Source: Lineus longissimus (lineage: Eukaryota; Nemertea; Pilidiophora; Heteronemertea; Lineidae). Taken from it: 64,000 bases of DNA. The position numbers and the translations under genes were made by a program. Below are positions 1-11,571 of the stretch, piece after piece (the stretch's first letter is position 1; each line of letters opens with the position of its first letter). Location: NCBI RefSeq assembly GCF_910592395.1, contig NC_088325.1, positions 6,289,501 to 6,353,500 of the forward strand, in the 5' to 3' direction. The notes beneath the pieces are model-generated. The model searched no databases and had not been told where the DNA came from. It saw only the letters and a program-made list of their open reading frames with translations.

Positions 1-307
1 GAAGCTCAGCGTCCATGCGGCACATTTTGGAATATCCGGTATCGCTTGGATGCAGGCTCAGGCAGCCAGCTGGGTTCACATTTTTTTGCAGTATTCACAG
101 TATTTCTGTTACAGTACGTGGCGTGTAAAGCATCTTAGAATAAAGGAATAAACATGAAGGTCTCAATATGAATTGCGTAGGCCTGAGGCTATTGTAATCT
201 GTTCATTATTAGGTTTAATTTGAGATACTGTGTTAATACGAAAAGGTTTAGCAGCATCTCTGTTCATTACGGTGGCTGGGAAAGGACATTACAACTTCTT
301 TTTTCAA

Positions 308-486
308 GAATTATCTGTGACCCCTCACTTATTATCTGTGGCTCCGCACTTATCATCTGTGGCCCGTACTTATTATCTGTGGCCCGGACTTCTTACATGT
401 GGCCCCTCATTTATTATCTGTGGCCCCTCACTTATTATCTGTGGCCCCGTACTTATTATCTCCTGCCCCGCACTTATTATATGTAG
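308..486. repeat. Minisatellite, ~21-23 bp unit
   Basis: About eight diverged copies of a unit like CTTATTATCTGTGGCCCC follow one another. Short open frames on both strands here only reflect the repeat. The flanking bases 1-307 and 487-795 hold no gene that I can recognise. Confidence 0.85.
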
Positions 487-795
487 CGCCTGACCTACGA
501 AAGCGAGGCCATCATTAATTCGAGGTATTCGAAACATTTTTACAACACTTATCGCGGTGTCCCGGTTCACGCCATCTTCCTATTAAGATGCAACGTCATT
601 TCCATTTATCGTCGCAAGCGCCATCACTCGGGTGTGGGTCTCATTGGCCAAAATGATTTAAAATCAGTTTTACACGCGCAGACAATGAATAAAGTCTAGC
701 AAATGCTTTTACTTCAATTTTGTACAGAAAGGTCTGGTGTAAATGTACATGGAGATTTAGATAAAAATATTTACCTAGTCTTTATTCATATCACC

Positions 796-1645
796 CATTG
801 GGTGATTTCAAAGTCAGTTTTTAGATTTAGTTTTAAAACTAAATGGAACACTAAAACCCTTGATTAAACCAGCATTGAAATGAAGTGGGTTTTAGTTTCT
901 TCCTATTTCAAAGTCGGTGTTTGTTGGTTTTAGCATTATGTCCGGTGTTAGCTTAAAACTAAGGGATGGTTTTAGTGTCAAAAACTAACAGCGGGACTAA
1001 AACTAAAACTCTCCACAACACCAGAAATTAAATCAGTTCTGGTGTTAGTTTTGACACTCAGTTTTAGCATTATCCTATTTCAAATTAGGTTTTAGTTTCA
1101 CACTGAAACCAATTGGAACACCAAGGAGTTGATCTTAATCCCAGCTCGGTGTTATATTTGGAAGATTTGTAGTGCATTTTGTATTACCAATAAAACTAAC
1201 ACCTTAGGCATTAACACCGAGTGGATTTCAAAGTTGGTGTTGGTGTTAAGAAAAAAAAATTATGTTGTTCGTACCATTTCAAGAAGTAGTTGCTTGTATT
1301 TTGAACGCTGATGGGAATAATGATGGACGTGAAAGAAGACGACAAATTTATATAGATCGAAAGCGGTTACAATAGTGAAACAACAGTAACAACGACAACA
1401 AAATGCATGTTTGGTTTTTCCAAGGTTTTATCTCTGTCCATCTTGGTGTTAGTCTTACCTCCAGAATAAAACCTCTTCTTAGTTTCAGCCCAGGTTTTAG
1501 GTGTTTAGATAAAACCAGTGTTGGTGTTAAACTAAAACCTCGAATTGGTCTTATCCAGACATATGTTTTTGGGGTAGAAATTAAGAATAAAACTGACACT
1601 AACACCCAACACTAAAACCAAAACCAACTTTGAAATCACCCAATG
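796..1645. mobile_element. Non-autonomous DNA transposon, long-TIR type, copy 1
   Basis: The segment starts CATTGGGTGATTTCAAAGT and ends with its reverse complement, ACTTTGAAATCACCCAATG, so it has near-perfect 19 bp terminal inverted repeats. The interior is made of alternating TTTTAGTGTT / AACACTAAAAC type words on both strands, so the whole unit can fold on itself. No transposase is encoded. A second copy lies at 2,038-2,778. The superfamily is unknown; a clear target-site duplication was not seen. Confidence 0.8.
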
Positions 1646-2037
1646 TGGCGACACTGATTTATTCAATCAATCAAAGCCATGATTGAGACAAGAAGAAATT
1701 AACGCTGTTGATAAAATGATGTCAATGGTGTGGCATTAAGTTTCCATTCATTTTTGGTCTTCCAGGAGGTAATACAAACACATTGCTTATTCGGGTTTTC
1801 GAAAATACTCGGTTTCTGGCCGCTTAAAATCATGTGATGCAGACCCTTACATTTCGTACAAACAATAATGCCACCATCCAAAGATCCACTCCTAGGTAAC
1901 AATAACAAATTAAAGTTGACCCTTATATGCACGGCATTCTGAGATCAGGCTTTAGATACTCCTACCTCGTACACAAAACCCTGAAAAAAATTAGTACAAT
2001 CCGCTGAGAAGAGTGGCTGTTCTGATTACTTTACACA
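1646..2037. other. Spacer between the two element copies
   Basis: I see no gene here. A 77-codon open frame on the minus strand (1,699-1,932) has no recognisable domain, splice site context or repeat support. Confidence 0.5.
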
Positions 2038-2778
2038 CAATAGGTGATTTCAAAGTCAGTTTTTAGATTTAGTTTTAAAACTAAATGGAACACTAAAACC
2101 CTCGATTAAACCAGCATTGAAATGAAGTGGGTTTTAGTTTCATCCTATTTCAAAATCGGTGTTTGTTGGTTTTAGCATTAGGACCGGTTTTAGCTTAAAA
2201 CTAAGGGATGGTTTTAGTGTCAAAAACTAACACCGGGACTAAAACTAAAACTCTCCACAACACCAGAAATGAAATCAGTTCTGGTGTTAGTTTTGAAACT
2301 CAGTTTTAGCATTATCCTATTTCAAATAAGACCGAGTGCATTAACACCGAGTGGATTTCACAATTGGTGTTGGTGTTAAGAAAAAAAAATCATGTTGTAC
2401 GTACCATTTCAAGAAGTAGTTGCTGGTATTTTGAACGCTGATGGGAATGATGATGGACGTGAAAGAAGATGACCAAATTTATATAGATCGGAAGCGGTTA
2501 CAATAGGGAAACAACAGTAACAACGACAACAACATGCATGTTTGGTTTTTCCAAGGTTTTATCTCTGTCCATCTTGGTGTTAGTTTTACCTGCAGAATAA
2601 AACTTCTTCTTAGTTTCAGCCCATGTTTTAGGTGTTTAGATAAAACCAGGTGTTGGTGTTAAACTAAAACCTCGAATTGGTCTTATCCAGACATAGGTTA
2701 TTAGGGGTAGAAATTAAGAATAAAACTGACACTAACACCCAACACTAAAATCAAAACCAACTTTGAAATCACCCATTG
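2038..2778. mobile_element. Non-autonomous DNA transposon, long-TIR type, copy 2
   Basis: This is a second copy of the 796-1,645 element in the same orientation. It is nearly identical over most of its length but about 110 bp shorter, because a block next to the CAAATTAGG/CAAATAAGA point is missing. Both termini (AGGTGATTTCAAAGTC and CTTTGAAATCACCCA) are kept with a few changes. Two copies 0.4 kb apart suggest local transposition or a local duplication. Confidence 0.8.
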
Positions 2779-2965
2779 TATGGTGTATGTTAAGATTTAC
2801 AATAAACATAGGTCTTAATAAATTCTAAGATGCTCCTGACGTTTTGATTATTCAAGCTACATCTATTTTTTTTTTGTTCATTCTGTTGAAGTGTTTTTGT
2901 ATGTTTATTACGAAATGAAACAAACTTGCAGCGGGGGACGCGCAATTTAACAAAGAGCCTTCCAT

Positions 2966-3230
2966 AACTCAAGCTTAAAAGCTGATTTCGCACGGCTGGC
3001 GATTCAGCCTGCTATTTGCCTTTTCCCGCGGCGGTAAAAATGTACCTACTTATTATTTCCTGTTCAAAAGTCTGGCACATATCACTTTCTCTGAGGATGA
3101 ACATATTGACAATAGGACTCAAAATAGGCTTCAACTCAGAATCTCACGTATGACTTGATGACGGTTATTCTAATATCGCTTTTGATAATGATTTCAGCAC
3201 GGGAGGCATTTTGCATGTTGCTCGGGGGGA
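2966..3230. mobile_element. Diverged relative of the 49.1 kb MITE
   Basis: The stretch shares an ordered series of short blocks with the MITE at 49,071-49,320: GCTGATTTCGCAC near the start, TTCAAAAGTCTGGC in the middle, GATGAACAT, and GACTTGATGA near the end. Its termini are eroded, so the borders are approximate. Confidence 0.5.
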
Positions 3231-3411
3231 ATCGATACGGAGCGACGCTCTGATTGGGCGCTTTTTCCTACAGCGATTCAACCCGACTGAAGGGCTGATA
3301 TCGAAAGGCGGAATATATAGAAAACCACTGATTATGTCAGAGACAAGATAAAAAGCACCTGGGTCAAAGTATTCTATAAAGTGACTTTAAATGAAACAAG
3401 CCTATTTGCCT

Positions 3412-3800
3412 CAGGTTCATAAATTGGATTGGTTAGACCACAGGCCACTGGTACTAAGGTACTGTTTTATAACTTCATATACTTTTGGCACATTGCTATT
3501 GCCAATTCCATTCGCCAGGTATTGAACTTGAACATGAAAAAGCTCGAGGTCACATGACACACAAAATGGTGGACGAACCAGAAAATGTGAACAGCGAGAT
3601 TTCAACATGAAAATCCTCAACAAAAACACCTGATCTTCTCTTGCAAAAGATTGGATACATAATTTGAAACATGGGGATCACGAAGAAATAGTTGTCATTA
3701 AAAATAAAAGCACTCTTTTGGACTTAAACGCTACCGTAGTCATTTCAATATTCAGCTTTCAGCCCAAATTTTACCGCCTTGAAAACTTAGAAGTTGGTCT
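3412..3800 (+). repeat. Dispersed repeat family R1, copy 1
   Basis: About 390 bp match, in order and strand, the segment at 33,497-33,965, and in reverse orientation the segment at 51,650-52,010. Shared words include ACAAAATGGTGGACGAACCA and CTTCTCTTGCAAAA. Short open frames inside (for example 3,664-3,870) are not kept in the other copies, so I do not call a gene. It may be part of a larger duplicated host region or an unknown transposon. Confidence 0.7.
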
Positions 3801-5761
3801 TTCGAAAATCTGCAGCGTAAAGACCTTACCTGATCATCCTCATATGCTGGCCTTTGTTTTTGAATGCTAATATGCTGTTGTGAAGTTATCTAGGTTGAGA
3901 CCGTTTTTAGAGACTCGATCGCACACCAATATATTGTTACTGTTTCTTACCGACGAAGACGCGTGTCACACGGGGCCACAAACGATATGAATCATGGGTG
4001 ATTGTGAAGATTATCATGACATATAGATTGTTTGCCATAAACGCAATACTGCTTATTATTTGAATAAAATTGGTTATTTATGGAATCAGGTATTGTCGGT
4101 ATGATTGATTGACAGTTGTCGTCCCTGCATATATCATATTTTTATTATTACATTAAACAATGTTAAAGCCACCCCCCCTTCTTGTTGCGATACTCTGTGA
4201 AGTGATTGTCTCTATTAGTTTTAGTCCGGGTTTGACTAAACTGTTTGACAACATTGCTGTGGTCCCTAGCTGCTACGTCGCGTTGCCCTTGTTGTGACAT
4301 GGTTGTTCCTATTGCTACTCTAGTTGTGATTTCTTGTAACAATTGGTGGACGACAATGTTGTCGCTCCTGCTTTTTGTGTTACTCTGGTTGTGACTTTGT
4401 CGTTCCTGTAATTCAAAATTCTATATTGTGACTTTATTGTAATGTCTGCCTTATTACATCATTGTTGTCCGTGTTGGCTGTGCTCCAGCCGAGACATTGT
4501 CGTCGTAGTTGGATATGGTATGGTATACAGTTGTTGTGACTGATTGAGGCGAAATTTTGACAGTGTTATTGTTGTTTTCTTCACTGGTCTAGTTATTTGA
4601 GCGATAGGAGTTTGGCCGTATGTATACTAGCACTTTCCGTTAACCACCTTAGACTGTTAAGAGCCTGAGTGAATATCGCTGTAACATGTATAACGTTAAT
4701 ATCCAAATATATATTTGGTGATTACTTACAACATACAACTAGAGAGAATATTTGCAATATGGAAATACAGAGAATCATGCCATGTCGCGACTAATTATAT
4801 TGTTACATCAATATTTCAAATGATTAAATCATCCTAGCCCTCGTATCCGATTCCCTTAAAACAAATGGAAATCGAATTAGAATAATTGCAGGTGGCTGCG
4901 ATTTGATAAGTTTGTTTGCACGGCGCACGTCTATAGAGAATGCCACCAGCTGAGTGTCACGTTTTTCATGATTCCATGGTGCGCAAGGGTTAACGCCTCG
5001 ATCTCGAAGCTATTCTACGACGAGTATGACCAGAGACATTCAAGGTAAGAATAATTTGAATGAAGCAGAAGAAAAGGGACATGAATTTGCCTGCTAACCA
5101 TATGTTACACATAAACCGGAAAAAGTTCAAGCCACCATAAAAGCACTGCGTTATGAAACTTTCAGCCTAAAATACGCATACAAAGAGTGTCCCTAAGTCT
5201 CAAGTTGGAACATTTTCTTCGCTTCAAAGTCTAGATTTTAATTGTTCTGTCTTTTTCTAATGATAAAATTGGTAATTTTTTCCCCACGTAAACGAGGTAA
5301 TGTGCAGAAAAGAATTGTTTGATGGAAAGCAAATTCTATAGAGCTCATTGAATATCTTTCTAAGCCATTGATTGAATTGTCGAACTGACAAGTCGCAAAT
5401 GTAGGTTTTTAAGTAACCATATAAGAGCTTGATTCACACCAAATTTGTGAAAAGTATCAATGAAACGCCGTTGGTGTTGTAGGAGAAAATGTCTCCATCG
5501 TTAATGTGTCAAGCCTTATTGTACTCTAACAGGTTATAGTATAATGGTTATACAGAGGCCATGACTGTCAATACCGGCCGATTGGGGGAAATCATCTTAT
5601 TTTTCTGCTTCATGTTGGTTCAACATTTTAACAGAGAAATTTCGGCCTTAGGTAAAAAAACCCGTTAAACTACTAGGTATGAATGATTGTAGATATAGAT
5701 CCAAATAGCAATATCACAGCCACACTTAACCAACTAAAGAAATCCTGTTATGTGGAATAAG
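3801..5761. other. Gene-free stretch with degenerate TTGT-rich low-complexity DNA
   Basis: From about 4,180 to 4,580 the sequence is a degenerate series of TTGTTGTGAC / TTGTCGTTCCTG words. No open frame above 60 codons occurs, and no domain, RNA gene or transposon end was recognised in the rest. Confidence 0.5.
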
Positions 5762-7141
5762 GGTGTCGATAAACCTAAGACCTAAGACCTAAGACTCTAT
5801 AAAACTAAGACTTATAGGACAATAGAAGTGAGACCCAATTAGAAACTAAGACCCATATGACTATGAAACTAAGACCCAACTAGAAAACTAAGACCCATAG
5901 GTCTATAAAACTAAGACCCAACTAGAAAACTGAGACCCATAGGACTATGAATCTAAGACCCAAATAGGAACGAAGACCCATAGGACTATAAACCTAAGAC
6001 CCAACTAGAAAACTAAGACCAACATGACTATAAACCTAAGACCCAACTAGAAAACTAAGACCCAATAACTACAAAACTAAGAACTAACTAGTACAACTAA
6101 AACCCAATTATAAAACTTATTAATATCATTTCCCACAAAATATTTTGTGGTGAATGGATTAGGCTCAGCTATTTCCCTATCCTACAGCCCTGTTTTGTCA
6201 CTTAAACCCGGCTCGAGCCTCTGCTGGTAAAGTAATAAATGTTGTCCATCCATTTTTTTGTGACAACTCCTTCACCCTAAACACCAAGATCCGAAAATTT
6301 CCAAGCGGTTTTGACAAGTGAACAAATGCATCTTTCTTATGACACCTTTCTCTAAACAATGCAATGTGTCTGATGCTGAAGAAAAGTGACTAGAAATGTA
6401 CAAAAATACTATGTTTCGAATTATGTGGACGATGAACAATAGAGCTTTTATGAAAGTGCATTTCTTACTTCTTCTTTGTGACATTTCTCAGCACTGACCT
6501 TGTTTATATTACAGTCAGCGAATACTCAAGAACTAGGCCGCACGACTTGGATATGAATGACTACAGTCACCTCTGCCAGATTCTGCTCTATTGTATGCAT
6601 AATGTTTTCGATATGAAGAAATTGCAGGGGTCTTTTGGGTTGAAATTGGTGAAAATGGCTCGGAAAAGTGGGTTAAAAATGTGAGTTCATTTCCCTAGAC
6701 AGAGATCAATATAAACTTGGGGAACGAGCATAGGCCCAGCCCCCCCCCCCCCTTCCTAATAATTGGAATGGAGGGCCCGCCTTCAGTAGCCATGTTAGGA
6801 ACTTGCTCGCCGTAAAACGTTCCCACGGTTTCCAATCACTTTGAAACTTACACGATATACGTATATACTACTTCTATGAATGTCTTAGAAATTTCAGAGA
6901 TGAATATTGGCCATAAGATGTTTTTTTAATAAAATCAAAATTCCTCTCCAAAATTATGTAAAGGTCTTAAATGTTTTATAGTCATTTGGGTCTTAGTTTT
7001 CAAGTTGGGTCTTAGTTTTTAGCCCTATGGGTCTTATTTTTCTAGTTGGGTCTTAGTTTTATAGTCATTAAGGGGTTATTTTTCTAGTTGGGTCTTAGTT
7101 TTATAGAGTCTTAGGTCTTAGGTCTTAGGTTTAGATACACC
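5762..7141. mobile_element. Fold-back element with minisatellite arms
   Basis: The left arm (5,762-6,110) begins GGGTGTCGATAAACCTAAGA and is a tandem array of ~20 bp units such as CTAAGACCCAACTAGAAAA. The right arm (6,962-7,141) is the reverse complement, with units like TTTTCTAGTTGGGTCTTAG, and ends TTAGGTTTAGATACACCT. The central ~850 bp is unique and has only small open frames (6,272-6,484 minus and 6,478-6,684 plus) with no recognised domain. A C-run lies at about 6,740. This is the layout of a fold-back transposon; no transposase is present. Confidence 0.8.
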
Positions 7142-8097
7142 TGAAATATTTCATTATTTTACTCTCGATGTAAACACAGCCAAGACAACATCAGCAACAG
7201 TCTAATATGATTGACATTCAAATGACAACATATAAAATTGATAGGTAAATCAGTATTGAACTAAAATTTCCATCAGTTAACTATCGGGCATGCTTTTGAC
7301 CACCATGGGCACACCCTTGCCATTTGATATTACACTGTGGTCGTCTCGAACAACCCCAGTCAAGCTACATCCTTCATAGATCCTACTGCGAATGATCTAG
7401 CTAGTGATGGTGCGGGGTATTTGTTTTAGGGACACCCTTTCCATTTCCTACAAATCCTGGCAATTTTTCAAAGACTCCCCTAACTTGTGTTTGAATACAC
7501 TCGACCTATCCCAAAAACCCAACACAGTACAGCAACACGGTCAGTGGTAACCTCCGAGAGCGACAACTAATGTTATGCAAGATTATACCCTCCCTATTTT
7601 AAGTTGACTAAGATTATGTTAAATTATCTCGCCTTTGTATGTGAAACGCATGTACTACAGAGTTCTTGAATACAGCTGAGAGAGCAGCTGAATGAAACCC
7701 AAAAATGTGGAGTTTGTCGACCAAAAAATTTACAAATATTAAAATGCTAATGCAGCTGCGCATGTTGATCAACTTGATTAAAAACACCCGGAAGTTCTTA
7801 CACTTGCTACCGGTCAATCGCAATCCGTGCCGTTAAATCATTGAAACAGTTGTTTCCGAGATATTGACAATTTTGATGTTTTCTTCACACTTTAGGTCCG
7901 TTATATATGTACACTTATACTTGTTCAACCCAAAACCAACCGCTACAATAATTCCCTTTACTTTGAATTGCAACTGGATTTTTGAATAAAGAATTCAAAG
8001 TATTTTCTGACAACTGATAGTGTTGTGTAGGACGAATGATAATTGAGGGATATATGCCATGGTTATCGTTCCTGTAGTTAAAGATACTTAATGAAAC
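7142..8097. other. Stretch without recognised gene
   Basis: Two minus-strand open frames of 60-70 codons occur, but neither has a recognisable domain or splice signals. Nothing else was seen. Confidence 0.45.
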
Positions 8098-9380
8098 GGC
8101 CAAGGGCCATTGTGCTCACCGTATAGATATTTGGTGCTTTGGAATTCATCCAGGTTAAGAAACATTGCACATGTTTAGTATATAGGTCAAACCAAAGTCG
8201 GTATGACATGTGATGTATCGTTGCTTGGCGTATGTACCATAAGAATAATATCAAAAACAAGTCACTAATAAACGAGATATTGCACTTTTTACCTATTTTA
8301 GTTTTGGCCTCCTGGTGGCCAAGTTGAGTACCAGATCAGATCGAACTACGGTGTCCGAGGTAACATGACGTAGGGAGTCATGTGTACCAAATTTCAAGTT
8401 CATAGCTTTAGTGGTTAAGAAACGTGCCATAGTTACACTCAAACGACCAATTTACGCCATTTGACCTCTGTAACCTTGAAAAGCAGGTCAAATCAAAAAC
8501 TCACATGATATACTTGCTAGGAGAACCTACCATAAAAAATTTATTGAAAACGAATCACTAATAAGCGAGATATCGCACTTTCTAGGTTTTCACTTTTGGC
8601 CCCCTGGTGGCCAAGTCGAGAATCAGACCGGACTGAAATTCAGGGTCAGAGGTCTGACCTCTGACCTAGGGGGTCATTTGTACAAAGTCTCAAGTTCATA
8701 GCCTTCTGAACTGGTGGGTCATGTGTACTAAGTTTAAAGTTCATAGCTTTAGTGGTTAAGAAACGTGCCATCGTTACACACAAACGGCCAATTCACACCA
8801 TTTGACCTCTGTGACCCTGAAAATAAGGTAAAAAAAAGCCGTAGGATATGTGATGTATCCTTGCTCTGAGTACCTACCTTAAAAATAAAATTGAAAACAA
8901 GTCACTTTTTAGCGAGATATTGCACTTTTTATTTTTTTTAGTTTTGGCCCCCTGTTGGCCAAGTCGAGAATCAGATCAGACCGAAATTCGGTGTCAGAGG
9001 TTATATCATGTAGGGAGTCATGTGTATCTAATTTCATAGCTTTATTGGTTTAAACGTGCCACAGTTACACTCAAACGGCAAATTTATGCCATTTGACCTC
9101 TGTGACCTTGAAAAGTAGGTCAAATCAAAAACGCGTATGATATGTGATATATATACTTGCTAGGAAAACCTACCATGAAAGTGACATCAAAAACAAATCA
9201 CTCATAAGTGAGATATCACACTATTTATGTTTTCAGTTTTGGCCCCTAGCGGCCAAGTCAAGAATCAGACCGGACCGAAATTCAGTGTCAAAGATTATCT
9301 GACTTAGGGGGTCATTCATACAAAGTTTTGAGTCCAGAGCCCTAGCGGTTAAGAAACGGGCCACTGTTTAGAAATAGGAT

Positions 9381-9417
<37 letters not shown>

Positions 9418-9601
9418 ACGATGACGGACGATGGACACTGCGGTGTTGTATAGACTTGTTTTGAGTCCATAGCCCTAGCGGTTAAGAAACGGGCCACTGT
9501 TTAGAAATAGGATACGACGACGACGACGACGACGACGACGGACGATGACGGACGATGGACACTGTGGTGTTGTATAGACTCCCCTACGGTGAGCCAAAAA
9601 T
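8098..9601 (+). repeat. Diverged ~300-350 bp repeat units with (GAC)n tail
   Basis: Four related units start with GAGATATTGCAC-type words at about 8,273, 8,568, 8,921 and 9,210. Each runs through GGCCAAGTCGAGAATCAGA, TTAAGAAACGTGCCA and TTTGACCTCTGTGACCTTGA. The block ends in a CGA/GAC microsatellite (9,382-9,420), and this tail with its flank is duplicated at 9,466-9,600, finishing GGTGAGCCAAAAA directly beside the viral gene 1. A reverse-oriented copy of the first part lies at 60,058-60,390. It looks like the 3' region of a transposon family that grew by tandem duplication. Confidence 0.75.
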
Positions 9602-9607
9602 CTAGAG

Positions 9608-10705
9608 ATGCCAACACCAGGTGAAGGTAGTTTCAATGAGGGTAATAACAACATCAACTGCAAGAAACTTGGAGAGCTATTGAGTGAGTTCGGTTTAAAG
9701 GACCAGTATGATTTCTCAGTTTTTAATGTAAATGGTGGTTGGCAGGGTTGGAGTGAACCACTCTACATACTATTGATAAAGGATCCAGGGTTTTACCTTA
9801 TTGATGCTAAAATTGATTACTTGTTACACCAGGTTTATGAAAATAGGACACCACCAATGTTCAGTAAAGACAGGGATGCTGGTATGGATAAGCTAAAGTG
9901 GAGTTCAGGGTGGATTAAATATCATCTTAATAAACACAAGCATGTTTTTTTTTTTCAAAACCAGAAACCTACTCAAACATATCAGATGGTTATGATTAAA
10001 AAATCTAAAGGTTTAAGTAATCCTGGGATACAGAGGTTGAATGACACTATCAGGACATATGTTTACTGTATTCTTGGAGCACAAGCAGAGACTAGAACAC
10101 CGATAGTTGGAACACCCGAGACAGAATTAGATGCTCAGAAGGAGTTTAACAAGCGGCTAAGGGATTCGATAGATCAACACCCTGATATTCCGAACTCAAT
10201 TCGAAGGTACCAGGATGCAGTTTCTAAAACACGTACAAGACTAGATTATGTAGTAGGACCTGGCCTGTACATCATAGGGTCAGACATGGTACTTGATATC
10301 GGTATTGTACATAACTACAATAACAACATATTAATAGCTCAAAGTAATGCTAAATCTGGTAGGAATGATATCAATAAAGAAAAGATAATAGCGCCACCAC
10401 TAATGGAAGACCATAGTGCTAAGCTAACAAGGGTTAAGACTAATGTTGAGAGAGTTAAGGATGCTCCTGTTGAAACTCCTACTCGAGCGACGCTCTCAGG
10501 AAGAAGCCTTACTGCCGCTACGCTCTCAGGACAAAGTGCGACTGGAGCTAATAGACAGAGTGATGTTAATACTAGTACTGCTAGTAGATCTATTACTGAT
10601 GTTGTTACTCCTGCTACTATCAAAAAGGATGATGATATCCATGAGTCAATTAAATTCACTCTTTACGTTGTGGTTGGAACAGTTATTGTTTTTATGATTA
10701 GATAA
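9608..10705 (+). CDS. Viral gene 1 (block A), C-terminally membrane-anchored protein
   Basis: This is an intact 365-codon frame, the longest unbroken viral frame here. I do not recognise a named function. Residues 1-60 (GNNNIN, LGELLSEFGLKDQYDFSVFN) and 85-290 match the broken gene 1 of block B (16,490-21,661) closely, so it is a real gene. The C-terminus has one membrane segment (about residues 345-363, FTLYVVVGTVIVFMI). A Ser/Thr-rich linker before it contains two copies of the CTCTCAGGA short repeat (TLSGRS, TLSGQS) that block B lacks. The 8.1-9.6 kb repeat abuts its start. Comparison with block B suggests the original start lay a few codons upstream and was lost, so the ATG at 9,608 is probably internal. 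Gene 2 follows 17 bp downstream. A virion or membrane role is inferred only from context. Confidence 0.7.
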   Translation: MPTPGEGSFNEGNNNINCKKLGELLSEFGLKDQYDFSVFNVNGGWQGWSEPLYILLIKDPGFYLIDAKIDYLLHQVYENRTPPMFSKDRDAGMDKLKWSSGWIKYHLNKHKHVFFFQNQKPTQTYQMVMIKKSKGLSNPGIQRLNDTIRTYVYCILGAQAETRTPIVGTPETELDAQKEFNKRLRDSIDQHPDIPNSIRRYQDAVSKTRTRLDYVVGPGLYIIGSDMVLDIGIVHNYNNNILIAQSNAKSGRNDINKEKIIAPPLMEDHSAKLTRVKTNVERVKDAPVETPTRATLSGRSLTAATLSGQSATGANRQSDVNTSTASRSITDVVTPATIKKDDDIHESIKFTLYVVVGTVIVFMIR

Positions 10706-10722
10706 TTTCAGAAATAATAAAT

Positions 10723-11361
10723 ATGGCTGAGGGAGGTGAACAGTTTGAAATGGGTGATTTAAGTGACGTTACCTTTAGACAACCACTTGATGATACTATT
10801 GATACTAGTATTTCCAATAGAATTCGTGATGATGATGCAACAACTTACAACACTAATGTAGGAAATTCAAGTGTTTTGACTACAGACTACATTCTCTACA
10901 CCAGGAAGAGTAAGAAGAACTGTACCAGAACTGATGGAAACAGAATCACAATACACAGCTATTGAGGACAAACTTGATAAAGCAATGAAAGGAACAGGAT
11001 GGAATTATGACATGAATAAACTATGTAATCTAGCACCAAGAATAAAAGTGCTTGGAATGGAAGGTAATGTTCTTTAATGTGACGAAGGAAGAACTTAAAG
11101 ATTTTACAGAGAAACAAACAAAAAAACCTATAATTTTATTGTTATCAGAAATGCTAATAGGGAAGAGACTGGGGGAGATGCTTCGTTTAACTAAAAGGAA
11201 GGGTGAGTTCTATGCAGAGAACACATTAAAAAGAGATTTTGGTGTTCAATTTCTGAGAACGATTAAAGGACTAATTGAACTTGTTAGCTCAACAATCTAT
11301 GGTTTAATAGGGGGAGTTAAAGCAGTAAAATCGAGCCATGCTCTCAGGACAAAGTCGAGCT
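10723..11361 (+). pseudogene. Viral gene 2 (block A), broken and shortened
   Basis: The start (ATG at 10,723, MAEGGEQFEMGDL) matches the start of gene 2 in block B at 21,706, and the intergenic string TTTCAGAAATAAT is also shared. The first frame stops at 10,965, and homology continues in other frames (10,930-11,080, then the 11,052-11,363 frame). The end keeps TIYGLIGGVKAVK, as in block B. Compared with block B, roughly 800 bp are missing, including the coiled coil, the Pro-rich linker and most of the membrane region. Three 24 bp copies of the CTCTCAGGACAAAGTC repeat sit at its 3' end (11,340-11,411). It is a frameshifted, internally deleted remnant. Confidence 0.7.
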
Positions 11362-11411
11362 AAGCTCTCAGGACAAAGCCGAGCTGAGCTCTCAAGACAA
11401 AGTCCAAGTTC
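11340..11411 (+). repeat. 24 bp short repeat, three copies
   Basis: GCTCTCAGGACAAAGTCGAG starts at 11,340, 11,364 (one change) and 11,388 (several changes), an exact 24 bp period. Related units occur at 10,492 and 10,522 in gene 1 and near 27,112 in a minus-strand gene, with a looser relative at 24,213-24,270. The matching place in block B (about 23,150) has none, so the repeats arrived or expanded after the blocks diverged. Confidence 0.8.
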
Positions 11412-11498
11412 AAGTCCTAGTCACTTAAACGATAATAGTAAGAAGTAATATTGAATTTCACCAATACATATTGAATTTAACATTAATAGATAAATAGA

Positions 11499-11571
11499 AT
11501 GGCAACAGGATATTTACTAAACACTGACAGAGCACATAGGACTCCACTTGGATAGAAGGCTGACAGGCATC
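11499..11571 (+). pseudogene. Stub of minor-capsid-like gene (block A)
   Basis: The ATG at 11,499 opens a frame (ATGYLLNTDRAHRTPLG) that matches the first 17 or so codons of the block B gene at 23,199. It has an in-frame TAG after PLG and then loses homology at about 11,571. The following bases belong to the major capsid gene, so a deletion joined the two. The 5' flank (ATTGAATTT...AATAGAATG) is also shared with block B. Confidence 0.7.

Noticed and set aside
10339-10697. Leucine-rich open frames on the minus strand and in another plus frame over the end of gene 1
   Set aside because: They overlap the intact gene 1 and are shadows of its Ser/Thr-rich linker and short repeats; block B does not keep them.
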